From the NCBI RefSeq assembly GCF_001047675.1, contig NZ_CP011975.1, positions 2,334,073 to 2,398,072 of the forward strand: DNA of 64,000 bases. The letters run 5' to 3'. Numbering within the stretch: position 1 is the stretch's first letter; every line of letters starts with the position of its first letter. Source of the stretch: Yersinia aleksiciae (GTDB taxonomy: Bacteria; Pseudomonadota; Gammaproteobacteria; Enterobacterales; Enterobacteriaceae). Positions 28,427 through 37,022 of the stretch are shown here, one piece after another. The notes beneath the pieces were generated by a model. That model did no database searches. It saw only the letters and a program-made list of their open reading frames with translations, and was not told the origin of the DNA. Made by a program: the position numbers and the translations under genes.

Positions 28427-29059
28427 TTATGCATTTAATCCCAAACGATATGACCAATGAATAAGCTCGGCCACTTTGTGCACATCCAGTTTTTTCATCA
28501 TATTAAGCCGATGAGTCTCAACTGTTTTCTGGCTGATCGAAAGTCGGTCCGCAATAATACGGTTACAGGCACCTTCGGTAATCAGTTTTAGAATTTGCCT
28601 CTCTCGTGGCGTAAGAATGGGTTGGCTATTCTCAGTGCCTTGCGACAGCTTACTCATCAATGCGCTATTCAGCGCAGGATCAATATAGCGCTTACCTGCG
28701 GCGACCGTTTGAATCGCTGCCATCAAGATCTGTTGTGGGCTTTTCTTTAAAACATAACCTAGTGCACCACTGTTTAGTGTTCTGCTCGCGTAATGTTCCT
28801 CATGACGTGCCGTTAATACCAAGATTTTCATGGTGGGCCAGCGGCGAAGAAGTTGAATAATAACGTCAAGACCATCCATACCGGGCAGACCTAAATCAAT
28901 GATTGCTATGTCGGGTTCGGTCTGACGACATAAGTTGTAGACGTCTAGCCCATTTTCAGCCTGACCGACAATCTGATAGCGTGGATAAGCCGCGAGCATA
29001 TTTTTAATACCATTAATAATCAGTTCGTGATCGTCGACGATCAGTAACTTCGTATTCAT
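28427..29059 (-). CDS. SsrB-like LuxR/NarL-family response regulator of the T3SS locus
   Basis: A 210-residue regulator. The receiver domain (about 1-120) has the acidic pair LLIVDDHE, the phospho-acceptor D55 in AIIDLGLPGMDG, the T/K residues in VLTARHEE and YVLKKSP. The C-terminal LuxR-type helix-turn-helix (about 148-207) shows LTPRERQILKLITEGACNRI and ISQKTVETHRLNMMKKL. It lies next to a hybrid kinase and in the same relative position as ssrB beside SPI-2 ssa genes. By that analogy it is expected to activate the T3SS genes that read away from it. A target is not demonstrated by the sequence. Confidence 0.85.
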   Translation of the reverse strand: MNTKLLIVDDHELIINGIKNMLAAYPRYQIVGQAENGLDVYNLCRQTEPDIAIIDLGLPGMDGLDVIIQLLRRWPTMKILVLTARHEEHYASRTLNSGALGYVLKKSPQQILMAAIQTVAAGKRYIDPALNSALMSKLSQGTENSQPILTPRERQILKLITEGACNRIIADRLSISQKTVETHRLNMMKKLDVHKVAELIHWSYRLGLNA

Positions 29060-29111
29060 AAAGTCGTTCCCTTTACATAATGATTGAGATGGAGTTGCAG
29101 TAACTCCGAAG

Positions 29112-31895
29112 TTAAAATAGCGAATGAATCATCTCGCTAAGACGAGTGATATCTTGCTGTGTAATGGTGTCTTGTGCCTCGATCGCTATTTCCAGTTGAA
29201 TGGCTGCCTCTTGTAATTCAATGAACCCCGCTTGACCGGCACAGCCTTTTAGCGTGTGGATCACGTGCGACAAAGTGGGAGTATGAGTGAGAGATTCGCT
29301 CGCCTGCTGCACGAGCACTTTTAGAGACTGGGATAATTCCAGGCGAAGCAAGTCATCATCCAGATTTAATAAGGGTCTAGGGGTTGAGATGTGTGGGCTG
29401 AGACTAATATCGCGCTCAAGCTGAAATTGTGCGGCCAGGTCCAACACTTCTGCCAATTGGCAAAAAGTAATGGGTTTAGAGAGATAATGGTTCATCCCGG
29501 CTTGATAGGCCTTTATCTTTTCATCAGGGTTAGTATTAGCGCTCAGTGCCGTTATCATGCAGCGATTATCACGGTTATTAATATCCTCACGCCAACATCG
29601 AGTGGTCGTCAGTCCATCCATACCCGGCATACGAATATCCATCAGTACTAAGTCAAAACTCTGACTCTGACCGAGATGCAGTGCCACTTCGCCACTTTCA
29701 GCCAAGGTGACTTGATGCCCTAACTGTCGCAGCATCATGCCGGTAATATCACGATTCGTTTCTGCATCATCGACCAACAATATAGACATGTGCCAAGACT
29801 GAAGCGGAAGATTTTGCTGTAACCCCTGTGCAGAGGATATGGGAGAATGATGACTGCTCAGATACTTTTCTACTTTGGTATATAAGCGGCCTGGCAGGTA
29901 GCTCAACTCTTTATCGCTAAAGGGTCCCGGCTGCGAGGGAAATGACTCATTATTTACGGGTCGGCAGAGAATACCCCAGGCGGATAATTGCGTGTGTAAT
30001 GACAGTGGTGCGCATAATTCGCCTTTAAAAGGCTTTACGGGTGTTATCCCGTGGTACGGCAAGCTTAACGAGAAACGGCTCCCTAGGCCAAACTGACTGA
30101 AAAGCGTAATCTGTCCGCCCATCATTCTGGCCAAATTATCTGCAATCGTTAGCCCCAATCCTGTGCCATGTCTATGGTCACAGGTTTGGACAAAGGGGTT
30201 GAATATCGCTTGTTGATGCTGTGTGTCAATGCCGCAGCCACTATCTTCAACAGTAAAGCAGAGTTGTTTGTCTAGACGTTCGACATTGAGACTAATATGG
30301 CCCTGCTGGGTAAATTTAACTGCATTACCCAATAAATTAATCAAAATCTGCTTTAAGCGTTGGCTATCTAATTCAAGTGATAAAGGAACGTCTGAGCTGA
30401 CATTGGTGGAAAGAAGGAGTGATTTACTTGAGGCCTGGCTATGAATAGTCAGCATGGCCTGATCCAATAAAGGTAATAGCGCGGTTTTCTCCTGAGACAG
30501 CGTCATTTGGCCCGATTCAATGCGAGAGAAATCTAATAGATTATTAATGATTGCCAGTAAAGAGTGTGAGCATTGGCGAGCCGTCTCCGTCAATCGATAT
30601 TGCTCGGCTGTTAGTTCGGTATTTTGTAATAACTCGACCGCGCCTAAAGCACCGTTGAGAGGGGTACGAATCTCATGGCTAATAGTCGTCAGATGCACGC
30701 GCTTGCGGCGATTAGCTTGTTCAGCAGCCTGTTTTGATTTTGCTAGTGCCAGAGTGCGTTTCTTGACTTTCATTTCCAACGTGTCGTATTGCTCATTCAA
30801 AGTATCTAGCAAGCTATTATAAGCACGAGCAATCTGCCCTAATTCATCCATGCGCTTAACGGGTAAGCGCGGCTCCATGGCGTGTGGACCGGTGGCACCA
30901 ATAATATTAACGAAGTTCCAAAGGGGGATTGCCAGGTAATAACGCAGTAATAATGAAAGCGCCAACGTGAGTAGCAACAAAATAGCGAATGCAATAGGCA
31001 GTTGATGTAGGGCGGGTTTTGCTGCTTCCCAGGCAAAACCGACTCTGGGATAAACGACTAATTGCTGCCAACCCGGGCCTTTTAGCTGGGTTCTCAATAC
31101 CAGATAATCAGGTGTTTGTTGCCAACCATCATGTAAATGACTATTTCTCAACTGACGAAGAATGTCATTTAACTGATTTGACGATATATTTTGTTGAGAT
31201 ATTGGTAATAACTCGCCATTTTTGTCCAGCCATAAATTAATATCTCGTTGCCCTATCGACTCGCTATCAGTGAATAATTCATTCAGTTTTAATGAAAAAC
31301 CAGCTAACGCGCCATTTTGATCACATGCAGCAACAGAAACATGCCAGCCACTTTTCGCAGAATAAGTGGGCATACCCCAGAAAATGTTGTCATGGGTAGG
31401 AAATATTGGCAGTAGAAGCAACTCCTTACGCCGCTGGTTTAAATAATCACTTGATACTGATTGTGGCCGAAATATTGTAATGCCTTCTTTGTTGTTAATG
31501 GTAAAACTGTCGAGATAATAAGTTTGTCCGGAAGTACCGTAAGTTTGAGTTATTCGAGGATTATGCCTGGTTCGGACAGAGCTGCAGCTCCCTGAATTGA
31601 AAGGAGTACCATTACCGACGTCATTTTCTATTTGGGTAATAGGGAGTCGCCAGGTGGGCTGATAATTTATCTGATGGGTGATTAAAGAGGTTGCATCACG
31701 TTCGGCTCCTTCAAATTGGTAATTGCTTAAATCTGCACGTAATGATGCCATATGCGTTAATTCATTCACCAGCCGTTGGCGTGTATCTTCATATGAAAAG
31801 AATGCCGTCGCCGAAATTGAAATTAGCCAAATGACCATTAACGTAATGCCTAGTATTAATGTCAATCGCGTGACAAGTGATGATGAATTGTCCAT
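29112..31895 (-). CDS. SsrA-like hybrid sensor histidine kinase
   Basis: A 927-residue membrane kinase with all phosphorelay parts. Membrane helices lie at about 11-33 and 297-323 around a 260-residue periplasmic sensor, then a HAMP-like linker. HisKA carries H407 (TTISHEIRTPLNG), and HATPase shows NLLGNAVKF, DSGCGID and HGTGLGL. The receiver has D753 (LVLMDIRMPGMDG), and a C-terminal HPt domain has H880 (HTLKGCAGQAGF). Phosphate should pass H407-D753-H880 to the adjacent regulator. The sensor holds only two cysteines (C104, C191), which could form a disulfide. The gene lies 52 bases upstream of the regulator gene in one operon and diverges from the secretion genes, as ssrA does in SPI-2. Confidence 0.87.
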   Translation of the reverse strand: MDNSSSLVTRLTLILGITLMVIWLISISATAFFSYEDTRQRLVNELTHMASLRADLSNYQFEGAERDATSLITHQINYQPTWRLPITQIENDVGNGTPFNSGSCSSVRTRHNPRITQTYGTSGQTYYLDSFTINNKEGITIFRPQSVSSDYLNQRRKELLLLPIFPTHDNIFWGMPTYSAKSGWHVSVAACDQNGALAGFSLKLNELFTDSESIGQRDINLWLDKNGELLPISQQNISSNQLNDILRQLRNSHLHDGWQQTPDYLVLRTQLKGPGWQQLVVYPRVGFAWEAAKPALHQLPIAFAILLLLTLALSLLLRYYLAIPLWNFVNIIGATGPHAMEPRLPVKRMDELGQIARAYNSLLDTLNEQYDTLEMKVKKRTLALAKSKQAAEQANRRKRVHLTTISHEIRTPLNGALGAVELLQNTELTAEQYRLTETARQCSHSLLAIINNLLDFSRIESGQMTLSQEKTALLPLLDQAMLTIHSQASSKSLLLSTNVSSDVPLSLELDSQRLKQILINLLGNAVKFTQQGHISLNVERLDKQLCFTVEDSGCGIDTQHQQAIFNPFVQTCDHRHGTGLGLTIADNLARMMGGQITLFSQFGLGSRFSLSLPYHGITPVKPFKGELCAPLSLHTQLSAWGILCRPVNNESFPSQPGPFSDKELSYLPGRLYTKVEKYLSSHHSPISSAQGLQQNLPLQSWHMSILLVDDAETNRDITGMMLRQLGHQVTLAESGEVALHLGQSQSFDLVLMDIRMPGMDGLTTTRCWREDINNRDNRCMITALSANTNPDEKIKAYQAGMNHYLSKPITFCQLAEVLDLAAQFQLERDISLSPHISTPRPLLNLDDDLLRLELSQSLKVLVQQASESLTHTPTLSHVIHTLKGCAGQAGFIELQEAAIQLEIAIEAQDTITQQDITRLSEMIHSLF

Positions 31896-32082
31896 AAAGT
31901 CACCTGACTGTTTTTTTTAGTACGCCACAGTCAAAAATTGATATCAAGAATTACACTGATTTCATTACTACTCGTTATAGATTCATTTAATTCTGGAAAG
32001 GATTGGAATCAGGTTTTCGCCTTGTAGCCAAGGCTCAACGACAGAGGATAATTACACTGAAGCATTACAGGAGTCGCCGTAG

Positions 32083-32517
32083 ATGCAGGAAATGTTGAGA
32101 ATGCAACCCTTAATCAGCAATATTGATTCGTCGGATATTAATATTGTGGAGTTTACATTAATGGATATTCCATCCAAAGCAATGGATTATAATCATTCTA
32201 TCTGTATTGGTGTTTTTTTTATAGACAGAAAAATGATATCTGATGTAACTATTCGATATATTACTCTCATGCTGGTGTTGCTTGAAGAGACGCAGGATTT
32301 TGCCTTGCAGCTTAACGATGGTTATTGGTGGTTATGGTTCCGATATACTGTCGATGATAATGTAACCAGTGAAGATAAACATCAAACGTTATCAATAAAT
32401 TTGGAACAGATTCATTCTGTCATTCAATATCTTAATTCTTTGGTTATTACAGTTAACTCATCTAAAACAAAAAATTTAACTGGGCAGGAACGAAAAGTTA
32501 GCAGGGTCATCTCATGA
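32083..32517 (+). CDS. SsaB/SpiC-like T3SS protein
   Basis: A 144-residue acidic protein and the first gene of the secretion cluster. From memory it aligns with Salmonella SpiC (SsaB) in its middle part: ours has SICIGVFFIDRKM then RYITLMLVLLEETQDFALQL, where SpiC has a similar FSISLFLND then AYVTLLLAAHPDVHDYAIQL. The position directly before the secretin is the same. SpiC is a cytosolic switch protein that works with the SsaM and SsaL proteins and has been described as secreted. An AGGAG lies ten bases before ATG 32083; ATGs at 32092 and 32101 are alternatives. It overlaps the secretin start by four bases. Homology is plausible but weak and needs a profile search. Confidence 0.6.
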   Translation: MQEMLRMQPLISNIDSSDINIVEFTLMDIPSKAMDYNHSICIGVFFIDRKMISDVTIRYITLMLVLLEETQDFALQLNDGYWWLWFRYTVDDNVTSEDKHQTLSINLEQIHSVIQYLNSLVITVNSSKTKNLTGQERKVSRVIS

Positions 32518-33995
32518 AGGAAATTGCTGGTTTACTATTGTTTTTTTTCGCATCACTGGCCTATGGACAAGTTATTCCTTGGCAAGGTGAGCCTTTCTTT
32601 ATTTATAGCCGAGGTATGCCCGTATCCAATCTTTTAAAAGATTTAGGCATGAACTATGGTATTCCTGTTGTGGTTAGCCCAGATATAAATGAACATTTTA
32701 GTGGGACAATCCGCGATAAAAAACCAGAAGAAATACTATCAGAGCTTGCGGGGTTATATAATATTACTTGGTATTATGATGGGGGAACACTCTACTTCTA
32801 CAAGGCTCAATCCATCCGAAGGGAATTTATATCGCCCGACGGACTATCAACTACCACTCTCCTGAAGTATCTACAAAGCAGCGGTGTACCGGCGGATAAA
32901 AACTGCGTTGTTAAGGCGATCTCTCGCCTTGGTGCTATTGAGGTTACAGGTGTTCCTATCTGTATTGAGCGAGTGACGACGTTGAGCAAAATGCTCTCTT
33001 CGCAAGCTCGTAGTCAAAACGAAAGTAAAGAAACGGTGAAAGTCTTCCAACTCAAATATGCTTCAGCGGCTGATTCAGATTATCAGTATCGTGATCAACA
33101 AGTTAAGCTACCAGGCTTAGTGAGTGTATTGCGTGAAATGACGATGGGAAATAATTTACCTCTGGTGGGCGGAAAAGGACAAGATAATACTCCCTCCAGC
33201 ATGCCACTCTTCTCGGCAGACCCTCGGCAAAATGCCATCATTATTCGTGATCGCCAGGTCAATATGCCAATGTACCGTAGTCTGATTAAGCAACTGGATC
33301 AGCGACCTGTTCAAATAGAAATTTCCGTGACCATTATTGATGTTGATGCTGGGGATATCAGCCAACTGGGTATCGATTGGTCAGCGTCTACATCTATTGG
33401 AGGGACAGGGATTTCATTTAATAAAGACATGGGAAAAAATGGTGCTGATGGATTCTCTACTGTAATTGGTGATACCAGCAACTTTATGGTGCGCCTAAAT
33501 GCGTTACAAAGAAATTCACGCGCCAGAGTATTATCACGACCTTCGGTGGTTACTCTAAACAATATCCAAGCGGTACTTGATAAAAACATCACATTTTATA
33601 CTAAGTTGGAGGGCGACAAAGTAGCAAAACTTGAATCTGTTACCTCTGGATCGTTATTACGAGTGACACCGAGAATGATTGATGCAGATGGCGTAAAAGA
33701 AGTTTTGCTCAACCTTAATATTCAGGATGGTCAACAACAGGCTCCTATCAGCAGTAGTGAGCCGTTACCAGAGATACAGAATTCGGATATTTCGACCCAG
33801 GCGACATTACGTGTCGGGCAAAGTTTGCTTTTGGGCGGCTTCATTCAAGATAAACAAATTGAATCGCAAAATAAAATCCCCCTGTTAGGTGACATCCCTT
33901 TAGTCGGCGGATTGTTCCGTAGTACTGATAAACAATCACACAGTGTTGTCAGGTTATTTTTGATCAAGGCAGTACCGGTTAATATAGGGGAGTAA
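32514..33995 (+). CDS. sctC: T3SS outer-membrane secretin SctC (SsaC/EscC family)
   Basis: A 493-residue secretin. It starts with a signal peptide (MKEIAGLLLFFFASLAYG), then small N0/N1 domains (PVSNLLKDLGMNYGIPVVVS, ...LFSADPRQNAIIIRDR). The C-terminal beta-barrel secretin domain carries RVLSRPSVVTLNN, RVGQSLLLGGFIQD and the closing KIPLLGDIPLVGGLFRS. Twelve to fifteen copies form the outer-membrane ring. There is no lipobox, so a separate pilotin would help assembly; the lipoprotein gene at 54764 is a candidate. Length and features match SsaC (497). Confidence 0.93.
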   Translation: MKEIAGLLLFFFASLAYGQVIPWQGEPFFIYSRGMPVSNLLKDLGMNYGIPVVVSPDINEHFSGTIRDKKPEEILSELAGLYNITWYYDGGTLYFYKAQSIRREFISPDGLSTTTLLKYLQSSGVPADKNCVVKAISRLGAIEVTGVPICIERVTTLSKMLSSQARSQNESKETVKVFQLKYASAADSDYQYRDQQVKLPGLVSVLREMTMGNNLPLVGGKGQDNTPSSMPLFSADPRQNAIIIRDRQVNMPMYRSLIKQLDQRPVQIEISVTIIDVDAGDISQLGIDWSASTSIGGTGISFNKDMGKNGADGFSTVIGDTSNFMVRLNALQRNSRARVLSRPSVVTLNNIQAVLDKNITFYTKLEGDKVAKLESVTSGSLLRVTPRMIDADGVKEVLLNLNIQDGQQQAPISSSEPLPEIQNSDISTQATLRVGQSLLLGGFIQDKQIESQNKIPLLGDIPLVGGLFRSTDKQSHSVVRLFLIKAVPVNIGE

Positions 33996-33996
33996 C

Positions 33997-35211
33997 ATGG
34001 CAGTAAGATTTAAACTCCGCCTGTTAAGCGGTGAACTTAAGGGGCGTGAGTTGACGCTACCTGAGGGCGAATTTACTCTGGGAGAACAGGATTGTGATGT
34101 TCTATTACCACTGTCTCAAGGGAAGATAGTGACCTTGGTTATCAGTGAATACCAAATAATGATGCGGGTATCTGGTGAGGTTTGGGTTAATGGTTCACAA
34201 CATGACTTACAGCATGCACTTCCGCTCAGACAAGCAATTGAAACCTCTGGATTGGTATTGGCCTTAGGCGAGGAAAACGATAGCTTAAGTGATGTCAAAA
34301 TGACGCCACGGACCGGATCGCAGGTATTGCTGTGGTTATCCATGGTGACATTGATGTTGTTATCACTGATATTCATTTTGATATTTTGGGTTATGCAGCA
34401 ACCTAAAGTGCTGTTGGCTTATCTTCCTCCCGATCTACCCACACAATTATCTGAACAGCTGAATAAACCTGCTTTGCAGGGCGTAAAAGCAGGTTGGTTA
34501 TCGGACGGTAGTGTGATGTTAAGTGGTCACTGTACATCTTCTTCAGCTGTTATTAACTTGCAGAATTTCTTGGTATTGAATCATATTGTATTTCGGAATC
34601 AGCTAGTTTGCGATGACCATTTAATCACCAATGTCAGCGATGTATTGCAGCAGTATGGCTACCAAGATACCGATATTCACGCAGGTAAAGAACCGGGAGT
34701 TGTTATTATCCATGGTGCTATTGAAATGGGGGGGCAATGGTCAAAAGCGCAAGAGGCTCTGGCAAGTATTACGGGTTTAAAAAGCTGGAAAGTCGTTAAC
34801 ACTCACGATGGGCAAATTTCGCAATTAGTTGAGCGCTTAAGAGAACTGGGGCTGCTAGGTTATCTCAGCATGGTGCAAAATAATAAGGAAGTGACTATCA
34901 GCGGCCTATTAGCGCCTGACCAACGACGCAAGTTAACGGAAATGCTGGCAATATTGGCCCAGCAGCAACCCGAATTTCTTGCGGTAAGATATCAGAACAT
35001 TCCTATCTCAGATCAAGCGACTAGGTTGCTCCCCGCTGCTATTGTCAGTTATGGAGGAAATAGGCATTCAGGGTTTGTGCAACTGGCAAATGGATTACGC
35101 TTACAGCAAGGGAGTGTTCTGGAAAATGGTTATAAAGTGATTTTTATCGGGGAGCAAGGTATATCACTATTGAAAACTAACAATTTGATACATATACCGA
35201 TGAGTTTTTAA
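33997..35211 (+). CDS. sctD: T3SS inner-membrane ring protein SctD (SsaD family)
   Basis: A 404-residue single-pass protein. A cytoplasmic FHA-like domain comes first (KLRLLSGELKGRELTLPEGE), then a membrane helix (about 109-133). A periplasmic part with repeated ring-building domains follows (around 140-380). SctD forms the outer of the two inner-membrane rings and contacts the secretin. It begins one base after the sctC stop region. Length equals that of SsaD. Confidence 0.88.
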   Translation: MAVRFKLRLLSGELKGRELTLPEGEFTLGEQDCDVLLPLSQGKIVTLVISEYQIMMRVSGEVWVNGSQHDLQHALPLRQAIETSGLVLALGEENDSLSDVKMTPRTGSQVLLWLSMVTLMLLSLIFILIFWVMQQPKVLLAYLPPDLPTQLSEQLNKPALQGVKAGWLSDGSVMLSGHCTSSSAVINLQNFLVLNHIVFRNQLVCDDHLITNVSDVLQQYGYQDTDIHAGKEPGVVIIHGAIEMGGQWSKAQEALASITGLKSWKVVNTHDGQISQLVERLRELGLLGYLSMVQNNKEVTISGLLAPDQRRKLTEMLAILAQQQPEFLAVRYQNIPISDQATRLLPAAIVSYGGNRHSGFVQLANGLRLQQGSVLENGYKVIFIGEQGISLLKTNNLIHIPMSF

Positions 35212-35230
35212 AAATAAATAAGGAAGTGAG

Positions 35231-35449
35231 ATGATGCGGGATATTACTGAATTGGAATACTGCATTAAATATAAGCCCAGGGAAATTCAGCATAAGAAAG
35301 AGTTATTGATAAAAGAAAAAAATATAATCTCTTGTCAATTGTCTCTAATGCAAACACCCGATAATTATAAATATCTTAATAATGTTATGCTGGCGTTGAA
35401 GAGCGCCGAAAAAATAATTGAGACGCTGACTTTTCGTTTTAAAAATTAA
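35231..35449 (+). CDS. SsaE-like small T3SS cochaperone
   Basis: A 72-residue charged helical protein. Its C-terminal half, DNYKYLNNVMLALKSAEKII followed by ETLTFRFKN, resembles the end of Salmonella SsaE (80 residues, similar QQYQQNTLLLEAIEQAENII stretch). SsaE lies at the same place, between ssaD and sseA, and binds translocator/needle partners in the cytoplasm. An AGGAAGTGAG ribosome site precedes tandem ATGs (35231, 35234). Small size limits certainty. Confidence 0.72.
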   Translation: MMRDITELEYCIKYKPREIQHKKELLIKEKNIISCQLSLMQTPDNYKYLNNVMLALKSAEKIIETLTFRFKN

Positions 35450-35561
35450 ATTTACTTACTGTGGTAGTTTTTTTAAATTAGTTATAAAAATATAAAAGAC
35501 GGAATGAATGGAAAAGGTGAGGATAAACTTAAAGGCTAGTAAATATTTAAAGGAGCATCCT

Positions 35562-35858
35562 ATGATTGAAAATAATCCTATTCAATATATGCTGGTTGAC
35601 TTACAAGGTCGATATAATAAGTTGATGTCTGATTTTGACAAGCTTAAATTCTTTCAGAAAAAAATTGAAATGCTGAGAGAGCGGGCTGCTAATGATATTG
35701 GTGCGCGGGAGGTATTATGCCGACTGGATGCTGTCTTTCCGAATGGATTGGCGGAGGAGAAATACAAAATGATGGCATGTATTTCACAGATGAAAATACA
35801 ATTTAAGCAATTGGAGACGCAGCTTAGAAACATAAATTCTGATCAGGGTGTTATGTAG
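35562..35858 (+). CDS. sseA: SseA-like translocator chaperone
   Basis: A 98-residue helical protein resembling SseA of SPI-2, which stabilises SseB and SseD. The ends LDAVFPNGLAEEKYKMM and FKQLETQLRNIN parallel the LFPQGVAG and FKQLEVRLKQLN of SseA. I start it at ATG 35562 because AAGGAG lies six bases upstream. The frame is open to ATG 35508, which would add 18 residues. It sits just before the SseB-like filament gene, the order seen in SPI-2. Confidence 0.75.
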   Translation: MIENNPIQYMLVDLQGRYNKLMSDFDKLKFFQKKIEMLRERAANDIGAREVLCRLDAVFPNGLAEEKYKMMACISQMKIQFKQLETQLRNINSDQGVM

Positions 35859-35907
35859 TTAATAATTAATCCTCTGTTATTTACATTTTGAATCTAGGAG
35901 TGTGTAT

Positions 35908-36525
35908 ATGGGAGATCTTACCTATACAAGACATGAACCAGTAGGTTTTTCAACTAACGCTGTTAAATCGTTTGGTAATGCAAAGTCGGTTGATAGTGAT
36001 AATCATTACGGTATTGATGGTTCATCCCCTAATGCTGTTGATGAGGGCCACGATATCTTTAGCTCGGGTTTGAGTGTCCTCTACGCATTTCTTGCAGCGC
36101 TTAACTACATTGCAGCGAATGATTTTAAAGCTATGCAAGAGCGCGCCAAGTATGCCCGTGAAGTGCAAGATAACGCCAATCAGGTTGATGAAGTTATTGC
36201 GGAGGCTTCGAAAGGTGATGATAAGACTAGAGAACCATTACCTGATTCAGTTGTTGAGTTTATGCGAAAAAATGGCATCAAAGTTGATGGCATGAGCATT
36301 GATGATTATTTAAAAAAGAACGGCCCTACACTGGATAAAGGGGAATTAGCCGCAGTGAAAGGAGCATTAGATAATGAGAAGAGTAGTGCAACAGACACCA
36401 TGAGTCAGGATCAGCTGCAGTTACAGAAAACGATGCAGGGCTATAACGTTTGCGCCAACAACATCAGTACATTGCAGTCAGGTTTAAAAGATTTACTGAT
36501 GACCATTGCCCGCAATTTCTGTTAA
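35908..36525 (+). CDS. sseB: SseB/EspA-like translocon filament protein
   Basis: A 205-residue hydrophilic protein with predicted helices at both ends (LYAFLAALNYIAANDFKAMQ near 55-75; SQDQLQLQKTMQGYNVCANN near 165-185) and an acidic middle. This is the EspA/SseB family pattern of a secreted coiled-coil filament or translocon subunit placed on the needle tip. TAGGAG lies eight bases before ATG 35908; a GTG six bases earlier is unlikely to be used. The two flanking genes encode matching chaperones. Confidence 0.83.
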   Translation: MGDLTYTRHEPVGFSTNAVKSFGNAKSVDSDNHYGIDGSSPNAVDEGHDIFSSGLSVLYAFLAALNYIAANDFKAMQERAKYAREVQDNANQVDEVIAEASKGDDKTREPLPDSVVEFMRKNGIKVDGMSIDDYLKKNGPTLDKGELAAVKGALDNEKSSATDTMSQDQLQLQKTMQGYNVCANNISTLQSGLKDLLMTIARNFC

Positions 36526-36554
36526 TTGGCTCGTGGCCTCAAGGACGGTTTGAA

Positions 36555-37022
36555 ATGAATATTCAACCAAGTGATGCAGTGCTTAATTTTATGAGGCGCG
36601 GTGGTTCGTTGCATATGCTGGCTAAAATGGCCCCACAAGATCTGGCGCTGCTCTATGAATATACTGTGCAACTTTGTCAAGGAAGGGAGTTCGACAGTGC
36701 CAAGAAGTTATTAAATTTGCTGGTACGCTTTGACCATTGGAATTTCGCTTATTGGATGACACTCGGCTTGTGCTACCAACAAACTGCTGATTTTCATCAG
36801 GCGATTTATTGTTTCAGTCGTGCAGGACAAATCCAGGTGGATAATCCACGCCCATCATGTTCGGCAGGAGAGTGTTATTTAGCTTGTGGTAATGCCACTT
36901 ATGCCGAAAAAGCCTTTCGCGCAGCGCTTAATTGGTGCCATACACATCCAGAGCTGGCAGATATAAGGCAACAAGCTGAGCGAGGTTTAGCTGCTTTATT
37001 ATTGGAGGTACGCGATGTCTAA
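36555..37022 (+). CDS. sscA: SscA-like class II translocator chaperone (LcrH/SycD TPR family)
   Basis: A 155-residue protein with the three tetratricopeptide repeats of LcrH/SycD chaperones, including FDSAKKLLNLLVRFDHWNFA and YWMTLGLCYQQTADFHQAIY. These cup-shaped proteins bind the hydrophobic translocators in the cytoplasm. It overlaps the start of the SseC-like gene by eight bases, so it is expected to chaperone SseC. I chose ATG 36555 (MNIQPSDAV), because an upstream frame overlaps the SseB gene and AAGGACGG gives a ribosome site. Confidence 0.86.
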   Translation: MNIQPSDAVLNFMRRGGSLHMLAKMAPQDLALLYEYTVQLCQGREFDSAKKLLNLLVRFDHWNFAYWMTLGLCYQQTADFHQAIYCFSRAGQIQVDNPRPSCSAGECYLACGNATYAEKAFRAALNWCHTHPELADIRQQAERGLAALLLEVRDV

